Of a stretch of DNA of 64,000 nt, positions 26,701-35,800 are shown one piece after another (positions within the stretch are counted from its first letter, which is position 1; each line of letters starts with the position of its first letter). Made by a program: the position numbers and the translations under genes. Origin of the DNA: Bilabrum cf. latius (Eukaryota; Bigyra: Bicosoecida; Bigyra; Bicosoecida); contig OZ237754.1 in assembly GCA_965178125.1 (NCBI GenBank), forward strand, positions 1,015,704-1,079,703, in the 5' to 3' direction. The notes beneath the pieces are model-generated. The model did not search any database, was not told the origin of the DNA, and saw only the letters and a program-made list of their open reading frames with translations.

Positions 26701-29160
26701 TCAGATCTCACTATTTGGCGGGAGCCACTTGAAGGTGCACCGAGCGCTAGCGTTGTGCAAGCCCGTGCCTACGCTACTGGGCTTCGCTTGCAAGTCATCC
26801 GAGCTGTTCGTGACCTCGGTGACTTCATGGCGCAGCAGAGCCGGTCTGAGGTGAGCTGCATGGAATATGCGTGGTCTTGGAGGTGCTTTGACCTGTGCTG
26901 CTGCTGCTGCATGGGCGAGCGACAGGCAGTGGAGCAAGAGCATCAGCGTCGGATTGCCGTGCTCTGCGCCCGTCTGCTGCTAGTAGTCGACCATGCTGGT
27001 GAATCGAAGTACGCCAAGAGCGAGAGGTGCGCAATGGCGAACCGGGCGCTAGCAGCGCTGCAGAACCAGCCTACTGGCCCGGTGACTGCTGAAATGCTGC
27101 GGCCAGTCGTAGACCTGCCCGCCCTCTTTAACCCAGTTGCTCTTGGTTGGCGCCCGCCTCCCACATGCTGTCGCCGCTATTGCCACTGCCTCGTGCGGTG
27201 CTGCAACCGAGACGATGATTAGCAGCCGATGTTTCTGGTCCAGCAGATGGCAGCTGATGGCCGGCCGTATGGGTGCTGCCACGCCCGGCAAGATCCCCGA
27301 GATGACTCAACGGGCGACTGGGTGGATGAAGTCGAGAAGGAGGAGAAAGAGCATGGCGTGATTCCAGGCGCTGCTAACGCCTTGGCCGGCAACAGTTCAA
27401 GCTTGAGGGCACGTGTTACGTGCGCCAGCCCTGTCATGCCAGCTCCCGTACCTCCCACTTGTCCCGATGGCAGCCTGTCGTCCCCTGTACGAGTGGGGTG
27501 CGAGCTTCGACAACCCCACGAGGAAGAGGTGCACTGTCAACTGTGCGACTGTTTCGATTGCGGCCCCCTAGATCCCTTCCGCTGCGTGTGCTCTGTCGTC
27601 AGCCCAGGCATGCGAGGCACTGTGGATCTTCAGGACGATCAAGCAGCATCTAGGGCAGCAGAGCTCAAATTGGCTCTCCAGGTGGCCGCTTCAAGGAAGC
27701 TCTCCGCATTGAAAGGAGCTGGCAGTGCGTCCTCGTCCGGAGAGGAGGATCTCGGCCTCCCAGCTGGTAGCCAGCTAGAGCAGGAGCCAACGGACGACGC
27801 CAGCGTCCAACTGGATGGGATTCAGCTCGGCCTCATTGCCGAAGAATCCAAGCAATCAATGCGCGGCAGTGATCTCGGTGAGGAACAGCCTTCTGGTACC
27901 GCGCTGCACATGTCTCCAGCTCAAGATGCGAGGCTCAGCGCAATGATCCCAGGCTTTGACGACATGCCGGAAGCTGAGAAGTTGGAATACAGACAGGCAT
28001 TTTCGATTGTTAGGCGTGGGACCCGCCGCTCACGGGAATAGTCGCAGTCGAGCCAACAGCCCGTCGCCACGCCGCATGGTCCGTCCCTCCACGACTTGCT
28101 TAAGGAGACGATGGAAGACGAGGGCATGCAGGCTGCCGTCCGGGGTACCATTTTGCGAGAGAAAGGCTCATGGAGCGCCGCAGTCACCGAGTCTGTGATT
28201 TCCTTCGCTCTGCTTGCCCTCGCCCTCGCCTTCATCCTGTGGTTTATCCTGGCCTTCGGTCTTACCAGGGGCAGGGCGGTGATTTCGTCGTTTATGGTGA
28301 CCTTCTGGGTGTCCCAAGCATTCACGTTCTTTGTGAGCTAGCCGTTGGTCATGCTTGGCTTTCTCATCTGGGCGGTCTCGTTCGCGCCCACGCTGGAGCG
28401 CTACATGAGCTGGATCCCGTGGTGCGGCACTGTAGGCGAGGCTGCTATTCTCAAAGAGAAGTAGGTCCTCACTGGGCGCATGCAGCACGTGGCCATGCTC
28501 CATGCTGTCGGGGCCACTGCGGGCTTCGCGGCCAAAGACAGTTTGCTGGTATTCTCGGTGTCATCGGCGCTGACATCTGCCTTGATCAAACAGTTCGACA
28601 AGCCGGAAGGTAGAGTGGATCTGGACAGCGAGAGAGGCGAGGGCAGAGTAAGTCTCGCCATGCACGGCTTCATCGCAGAGTCCAAGAATGTCCCTGAGGA
28701 TAGCCAAGGAGTCACCAAGGCAGCCGATGAGCGAGACGGCCCTGAGGCTCAAGAGAAGGCCCGCAAGCAGCGCGAAAAGAGGCAGAAAGAGGTGTTCAGG
28801 ACCATGGAGCACCGGCTGCACGGCCTGTTACTGCGGGAGTTTGCCAGACTGCGGTTCAAGCTGGCCGTGGACGGAGTCCAGAGAGCGATCGACGGCATCG
28901 TGAAGGCTGTCTCTGAGGCTTAGCATTCCCTGGGTGCTCTGGAGGCGGACAGGATGGAGGGATCTGCAGCTGGTGCATATGGTGCAGAAAGTACCGGCCA
29001 TTCCATGACCCAAGCGAGTCGCCTATCTGCAACAAAGACGCGCGCTCAGATGGTGAAGCGGGTGCTCGCAGATGTTGTCCGCACGCAGAGGGGCCGACTG
29101 CATCCGGAGGTGCAACAGGCCCTGAATGACATTGCGCCGGGCAATCCGGTGGATGAATGA
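8800..29160 (+). CDS. Giant polycystin-1-like receptor with cadherin-like repeats, REJ-like region, GPS site and membrane segments
   Basis: One frame of 6,787 codons with no TAA or TGA before the TGA at 29,158; 27 TAGs are in frame (9973, 11497, 12799, 13168 ... 28921). No intron is needed. The start ATG at 8800 opens a signal peptide (MFVSTVATLTVLVPLASALP). Residues to about 1,200 are an unrecognised ectodomain. From about 1,330, degenerate cadherin-like/VCBS-type repeats (SDADD..., VVVTDGGSQGQ) lead into a 15-unit near-identical array (residues about 2037-4044). A Cys-containing REJ-like stretch follows (about 4150-4970, including TWGCDATPYG). The GPS motif is at about 5347-5384 (CIYW...C...CRCNHLTDFA), then a first TM (about 5416-5437). 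Further TMs lie near 5770, 5814, 6461, 6493 and 6515. The last pair contains FVS-TAG-PLVML, matching the QPL motif of the polycystin-1 family. A charged, coiled-coil-like tail ends it. Likely a surface or ciliary adhesion/mechanosensory receptor (inference). Number and exact ends of TMs are estimates. Confidence 0.8.
14908..20935 (+). repeat. Fifteen-unit 411-bp tandem coding repeat
   Basis: The segment starting GATGTGTCTGCGAGCGCGG recurs at an exact 411-bp (137-codon) period fifteen times. The core (DDVSASAVVQIESALAGD through VKLGKIGF) is almost identical in every unit. Two positions alternate between block variants: NTAEYTSALTR versus SSEDFPFDLTR, and VVVTPLNDGPLIGS versus VRITRTNDQLHIGT. 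One unit (about 18,900-19,020) has a private linker (VIIAPRPDAPLL), and two have GSGNVAAL or GSGHVAAL in place of GSGDAAGL. All units stay in frame and none contains TAG. The fold expected is a cadherin-like/VCBS beta-sandwich. Confidence 0.95.
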
Positions 29161-29334
29161 TGTAGTTTACCGATGGATAGACCTGACAGTTTAGCCAATG
29201 TGTCTTTTATTTGTACTTCGGACGAACTGAAACTGAATGATGAAATGTACGCTTCCCTCCACCAACCCCCCCCCCCCCACAAATAGCATCATATTCATTC
29301 TCTCTCTCCCATTCCAAATAAACTATGTCTCTTC

Positions 29335-29490
29335 CAGGTCGCCATGACTGTGGTGATTCGGGCGGAGGTCAAGATGGGGCACATGCCCGACGGGTGCCTG
29401 AAGGACGCGAAGCAGGTCGCCATGACTGTGGTGATTCGGGCGGAGGTCAAGATGGGGCACATGCCCGACGGGTGCCTGAAGGACGCGAAG
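29335..29490 (+). repeat. Perfect 78-bp in-frame tandem duplication
   Basis: The 78 bases beginning CAGGTCGCCATGACTGTGG at 29,335 are repeated without change from 29,413. Each copy encodes 26 residues including VAMTVVIRAEVKMGHMPDG. The first copy follows a pyrimidine-rich stretch ending TTCCAG, which could be a splice acceptor. Confidence 0.9.
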
Positions 29491-29809
29491 AAACTTGCCG
29501 CATCATGAGATAGTGCGGTGGATGGGCATAATCCTATTTTGTCCTAGCTCGCGCAGGCCAGCAATCTGAGGCACATCAAGAAATGGACGCACCTGCCCCT
29601 GTGGCTGTCGGCTGTTGATCCTAGCGACCGTGAAGAGATGGAAGCGGCTGGTGTCAAGGTGAAAAGTGGTCAGTGGGGCGGTGCAGCTGCCAGTGACTGG
29701 GTTGTTCTACTCGGCCCCACAACTGTCCGAGGACAAGAAACGCGCGCTATTGTCCCAAATCAAGCGTCCTGCAGCGTACGTGGCTCGTGTCTAGAGGCGA
29801 GATGATTCA
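29335..29809 (+). pseudogene. Unassigned coding-like segment, probably a gene remnant
   Basis: Two open stretches look protein-like. The first is the duplicated VVIRAEVKMGHMPDG segment, ending at a TGA (about 29,504). The second, after a TAG at about 29,547, reads LAQASNLRHIKKWTHLPLW, EEMEAAGVKVKSGQ and DWVVLLGPTTVRG and ends at TGA near 29,805. The first loosely recalls the beta-strand/KMG segment of peptidyl-tRNA hydrolase 2 and the second its C-terminal half, but the match is too weak to name. The in-frame TGA (a true stop here) suggests decay, unless an unseen intron removes it. Confidence 0.3.
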
Positions 29810-29924
29810 GACCTCTAAGGGGGCAATAGGCGAGATAAGTAGCAGCTTGCCGTGGGTCCATCTGCATAACGCCTCAAGAAAGAACCCGCCTGGCTCCTGC
29901 ATAACGCCTCAGGGGCCCCGCCCG

Positions 29925-30288
29925 TGCCGGGGGCCGGTAGCCAGGGCCAGAGGCAGGGTGGGAGTGGGAGTGGAGGAGGTGCCCCGGGAGGTGGGCAGCC
30001 AGGCGGACAAATGCTGCATTTGCAGGCGGCGCTGCAGCAGCTGGCATCGGCGAGACAGGGCGAGGCACAGCCCCCTCAGCATGTTGGGGCGACTGGTGGC
30101 GCGACTGGGGCCAGGTGCAGCTGAACCAATGCGCCGTCTGGGCGAGCTGGTGCCGGGTTGATCGGCACGGGCAATGGTGCGGGCCCAGCAGGAGACGATA
30201 AGAGTGATTATATAGATGAGAGGGACTGAGGCATAGTTTCTGTCGATTTATTGCGCTGGTTCCGTGTGCATAGCAGAGTGTTCCTATC
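29925..30288 (+). repeat. Partial copy of the SAPS gene 3' end
   Basis: Bases 29,925-30,288 match about 7,986-8,352 nearly base for base, covering the last approximately 100 codons of the SAPS gene and about 55 bp of its 3' flank (TTTCTGTCGATTTATTGCG is shared). The copy has small deletions and substitutions, including loss of about 11 bp after GACTGGGG, so the reading frame is not kept. It lies 21.9 kb from the source in the same orientation. It is a non-functional segmental duplicate, not a gene. Confidence 0.85.
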
Positions 30289-30544
30289 ACGTTCCATTGC
30301 AGGACAGTCTGAGCTCTAGCTGTAATCAAGTTTGGGGACGTCGTCCAGGTAGCTGATTAATAGCCTCCATCGGCATTTTTTTCTTTGCAGATGCATCAGA
30401 TATCCGGACTTGAGTCGTCGGAAGCCACCGAATGGCTGCAGTTGCACTTCGCTCCGCAATTGACGAGAGAACGCAATTTGGGCACACGCACACACATTGT
30501 TCCAAGGCATAAAAACACTGAACTTTGAGTATTACACGTAAATT
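30289..30544. other. Intergenic, upstream of the glycosidase-like gene
   Basis: About 255 bp with no recognisable gene. It presumably contains the promoter of the gene starting at 30,545. Confidence 0.35.
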
Positions 30545-32689
30545 ATGAAGTTGCATCCTGCTGCATGGTTAGCAGCGGCATTGTGCGCTGCATCAACAGT
30601 AAGATCGTTCCGTCCGAGTGGGAGCCAGAGCGCGTCATATATAAGCTTACCGGCGGAGATGAAGCAACTTCTGATGCACTCACGCCGCAGTGTGCGCATG
30701 CATCATCTGCTATTCTAGGCGTAGAGTTTGGTGGGGTCATGGCATTTGCAGACCAGTGGACAAGCACTAAAGCTCCGAAGACATTGAACGGGTCAGGCGC
30801 AGCACCTGTTGACAATCATGGGTGGCCTATGAGCGACTTTTTTCAAGTAAGAATGGAATATCATTGAGCGCAATAACCGCGACTGTTTTCTGTTAACTTG
30901 GAGTTGGCCTACTACCTGACTTCGGACGCCGGTTCAAGCAGGTGGTGTTCGATCTGCGGCCATCCTTCGCGTGGGCCCCACCAGAGGTGAGAAATGAATG
31001 AGAACAAGTACGGCGCGAGACGTGCATCAAATTCATACCAATTTGTCGTTTTTATGATCCGATGCAAGACGCAGGATGACCCCCAGCACATCGGGGAGTG
31101 GACCGCTGGCGTGTGGCAGATGCGCTTCCAGGGACTCGCCAACGTGAGCTGCATCGTGGACCCGAACGCGGGCTGCGCCTGGCAGTTCAGCGAGCTCTCT
31201 TACGAGGAGGACACGAACTGGTCCTACCTCAACCTGACCATGCCATCGGAGAAGTGGCACCCGGAGCTGAACCTGATGCTGCTCAACTTCACCGACACCA
31301 GGCGCAACCTCACCGCGCCCCTGGGCTCGGGCATCAGCAACATCAGCCTCATCATCCCGAACCACACGTTTGCCGATGCTGACATCCACACGGGCCAGTT
31401 CTTCTCCAACAACCTCATCACGGCCATCAAGAGCATCAAGGCCTGCAAACACGCCCGATTCATGGGCGCACTGCACACCAACTACAAGTCTGGATTCTAC
31501 GGTGAGTCTGCGACCCCTTTCGCTTCCGATTGGGCGTATCCATGCAAGCAAATGCATTGTAACTGACACTACTCTGCTTCGTTTCACACCAATGCTGTCA
31601 CACGCAGGTGATCCGGGCCATCACATCATCGAGTGGTACCAGCGGCACACTCCTGCCGATGCCAGCCGGAAATACAGTGCTCGCGACAACCCGTAGGGCG
31701 GTGGCATATCATGGGAGGCGATCGCTAAGTATGCCAGCACCTTTGGGCAGGACGTCTGGGTGAACCTGCCAGTGGGCGCCTCTTCTGCCTGCATGCCGGT
31801 GCCACAGGGTAGCAGCTGCTGGAGCGGCAACAGCAGCTCCTACGTCTCTCAGGCGGCCAAGCTTCTCCACGACCAGCTGCCCAAGGACTCGGCCGTGTAC
31901 ATAGAGCACTCCAACGAGGTCTGGAACTTCGGATTCTCCCAATACACGTACAACAAGCTCAACGCGCTGGACGTTTGCAAGACCACCAGTAACAAGGACG
32001 CCATCTGCAGCGTGCCCTGCCCATCCAAGAAAGATCCCAATAGCACGCTGCCCTGCAATAACCAAGAGGTGCTCGGCCAGCGCAGGCACCTGCAGCGGCT
32101 CTATGAGAGCGTTCGGGAGTTCGCGGTTATCTTTGGCGAGAGTGAGATCAACAACCGAATCAGAGGCATCTACGCCGAGTGGAGCCGCTTCCCGCAGCAC
32201 TACAACGACACACTCACTTGGTTTGAGACGGCTTACGGCAAGGGGGCGGCTGCCAAGTACTTGTGGGGTGTCGCGGCCACTGCCTACTTCAACTACAACC
32301 AGACCGCTGCTGGCCCCAAGACCCTGCCCAGCAAGGCTCCCGTGGACGACATCGTGAAGGGGTACAGCCTCACGGCCAACAACGTGTCGCTGGACGAAGT
32401 TGAGATCGCCGCTGTCGGCAAGGCCTTTGGTCTCAAGATGACATCGTACGAGGCAGGACCCGGCATGAAGGTCGGCACCAAGACTGACCTCAGCAACGTG
32501 CTGCTGGCACACGCTAACGAGGGCATGCACCAGGTCATGCTGGACTGGTACAAGACCTACGGGGAGGTCTTTGATATCCTTCACCAGTTCTCTCTGGCTG
32601 GGTACTGGAGTAGGTACGGGGCTTGGGGTGCCACGCGCATCCTGAGCGATACTGACGGGCCCAAGTTCAGCGCGCTCAAGGAGATGTGA
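30545..32689 (+). CDS. Secreted glycosidase-like protein (five exons)
   Basis: Exons 30545-30598, 30691-30846, 30942-30986, 31075-31501, 31608-32689. All four introns are GT...AG (GTAAGA, GTAAGA, GTGAGA and GTGAGT donors) and phases agree (0,0,0,1), giving 587 residues. The N-terminus MKLHPAAWLAAALCAAST is a good signal peptide. Family-like blocks: ADQWTSTKAP and DNHGWPMSDF, VVFDLRPSFAWAP, HIIEWYQRH, DVWVNLP, and VYIEHSNEVWNFGFSQYTY. The SNEVWN block is typical of a family of secreted cellulose-binding or TIM-barrel-like proteins found in bacteria, algae and protists. Many N-x-S/T sites fit secretion. One TAG (31694-31696) is in frame in DNP-TAG-GGGISWE; the stop is TGA. Probable role is binding or cleavage of an extracellular polysaccharide; the substrate is unknown. 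Confidence 0.75.
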
Positions 32690-32813
32690 CGCGATCAGTA
32701 GGAACGGCATCGCGTGCACTTCCTGGCCTCTGACGCTACGCTTCGAATGTATTATACCGTGCCCTTCCCCGCAATCCCGTATCGTCAACCACGCTGCCAT
32801 TGCCACGTAAACA

Positions 32814-35800
32814 TCAGTTCTCGGTAGTGCACATGGAGCACACCTTGGGCGCGCCTTCTCTGGTCTTGTTCTCGAACGTGCATGCTATGCAGTTCCATGT
32901 GACCAGGGGTGCATTGGCGCGCGCGCCCCCGCCCCCCCTACCGATCCGCACTCCCGTCTCCCGGGGCTGAGATCCTCCGGACCCGCGAGAGCCTGTCTCC
33001 CAGGGTTTGCGACGGCGGCCACTCGCCGATCCACCTGCAGGCTTGCCCTTGCCTGCAGCAGCCTTTGCAGGCCCTCCCTCGGCCACCCACTGCTTGAACT
33101 CCGCCTCTGACCGCACCATCACGGTGAGGCCATCCCTCAGGCCCAGGGCGGCCAGGATGGGGTCTTCCTGTGCGCTAGAGTCAGGATCGTGCCACTTGAG
33201 CTCGTGGGCTGTGCGGCCGCTTGGCTTAGGACCGTACCCCGCCACTTTGGCCAGTCCAACTCCCTGCCACACCTTGGCATCGCCGTCAGCTGTAGCAGCA
33301 CCTGCCCGCCCTGCAGCACCTCCGGCTGACTCTCCAGCGCTACTCGCGGCGGCCGCAGCAGGAGAGGCTCCCGCATCATCTGTCTGCAAAGCGGCACCCG
33401 CAGGCCCTGAATCTGCGGGCCCTGATCCCTCCGTGGGGTCGTTGCCCCCTTCAGCCTCCACGGGCACCTTTAGCTTGCGCGCCGCCAGTTCCTTAAGTTG
33501 CAGAATGGGCATTTTCTTGGGCACAATAACCTCCACGGGGGGGTTCAGCCGCATGGCGAGAGGCCGCCACCGCTGCAGCGAGATGATCATGTCGTGCGGG
33601 CCCACTTCCTCCGCCTCGGGGAGCAGCTGCACGCACAGCTCCAAGCCGTCCTCGAGCCTCCGGACCTCGTTTTTGAGAGGGCGGGCATCCCGTAAGATCT
33701 TGCCGGGGCCCTCCCTCTGCTTCTTTTCCCGGAGCCGAATGCGGTTGGTCGGCAGCGATATGCCTCTCGACTCGAGCGCTGCGCATATCTTGCGCTTTAG
33801 CTGCCGCACCGGGGCCGTGGACTTGGCTGGAAGCTCGCACAGTCGGTGAAAGCGGGTGCCCGCTCCGCCCTTCTTGCGGCCCGCAGTACCGCCGCCCCGC
33901 CCACGCAGCACGGGTCGCTACCCAGGCATGCGGGGCCCAGCACCTGGCGGGGGCGATGGTGAAGTGCCCTCGCTCGCTTCTGTCGCAGCCCCGGAGGCGC
34001 TCGAAGCAGGCGAGCCGCGCCCCGCGGAAGCTGTCTCGCTGCCATCCTGGGAGTTGTGCGAGCCAGCTTCTGCGGGCTCAGCTGCTGTGCGACCCTGCTG
34101 CTTGCGCTTCCACTCCTCGACCGAAGTGCCCAGTAGGAATATCTTGCTGCGGTACTCGTCAGCCGCCATCTGCACCCCAAAGCACACATGCACGATGGAT
34201 CTATCCACCAAACACAGGCCATCCCTGCGTTTGCCCCCCGTCTCTGCCGCCCTCATGTTCTGCCTCCTCAGCACGTCCACTGGGTCTCCCACGATCTGCT
34301 CCAGGTCCTTCACCACGGCCCCACGCACGCTGCGGCGCAAGTAAAAGTCGTCTGGATCTGCCCCAATCTGCGCTCCCACGGCCTCTTTCAGGGCCCGAAC
34401 TGTGTCGGTGCGGCGCACGGTGACGGACCGGGAGTAGTCGGGGGGCGGTAACAGGTCCTCCCCGCCCGCCGCAGCCACTAGCTCAGGATCCACAGGCTCG
34501 TTGAAGCTGATTGCGATGGACGCGCGCTCAGCGTCGAACCTATCCTTGAAGGTAGCATGTACCACCTCCGCATCCTCCGATGGAGATGGAGGGGCGCTGG
34601 GTGCATCTGCCCCGGTGGGCGAGTCGTCCTCGAGCACAACGGTGCATCCAGAGTACGCGCCGAACTCCCTGCGCAGGTCAGCTTCCGCATCGCCCACCAG
34701 CCGCACCAGAACGTCGCCGTCCAGCAGCCACACCTTCCTGCCTGGTTTGGCCAGCCCCAGCCCCGGTACCCTCTTCTGCCCCGCCTCGGAGGCGAGCGCG
34801 TCCAGCAGTCGGTCCAGGTCGCCCAGCTGGGCACCGTCACCTCCCAGCCGCACGCCCACCTGCGGCATGGCGGCCAGGCTCTCCTCCAGGGACACAGCGG
34901 GGGCCTGCTCCTCACCGCAAGCAGCTCCAGATCCAGACGCGGCAACCTCAGCGACCTTGCGCGCAGGATCCTTGTCCGGCATGTAGCGCACCACCCGCAG
35001 CACCACGTCGTCCTTCGAATAGGGGGCCCAGCGCCTGTCCGCGGGTCGCAGCTCGAGGAACAGATCCGTGGCACCCGAGACTCCAATCCATGACAAGGGG
35101 CACTGCAAGGGGCCGGCAGGCATGGAGGCACCACCACGGGCAGCCACTTCCCCGCCCGACCCACCGCTGGCCGCCCCCTCCTTGGTCTTAGTCTTGTCCG
35201 TCTCTTCCTCTTCTTGTGCCCTACGTCTCTCCGCAAGTCGGTCCAGCTCGCGGGCAGCTACACTCGTCAGGGGCTCCTGCGGCACGCCCGCCGCACTGTT
35301 GAAGCGGCGCAGGCGCACCCTCCAAGCGTCTGGGTCGGCTTCGGCACTGCTGCCCTCCGGTGGCACCAGAGCCAGCAATGCTGCAGCGGCCTTGGCTCGG
35401 TCTTCCCCGATGCCTGCCACGTCTTCACCCGCCTCCCGCAGCGCGTTCAGCAGGCCCTCTAGGTCGGCAACCGGTGTTTCCTTCCCTGCTGCATCGGCGC
35501 CTTCCGCAGACTCCCCGCTCTTCTCGGATAGCCCGCTGCCCACCGCGGCGACAGCTTGTCTAGTTGCCTCCGCCAGGGAGCTCCCCCGCCATATGTCGGC
35601 CTGGGCTGCAGCCAGGGCGGAATCATGACTCGGGCCATCATTGTCGGAAGCAAGGCTGGCTTGCACAGCCCCCCCGCCGGCGATCGAAGCCTCCAGCAGT
35701 TTCTCCTCGGGGCTGGCGGCTGCCACGGGCGAGTCCCCACCTGCACCACCCCCTGCCGCTTCAGATGCGGGGCGTAGTCTCTCGCCACCACTCTGCGCTC

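Noticed and set aside
8800-29160. Giant locus as a run of about 25 separate genes or a pseudogene with many nonsense mutations
   Set aside because: Decay would produce TAA, TGA and frameshifts as well. Only TAG occurs, and conserved domains run straight through.
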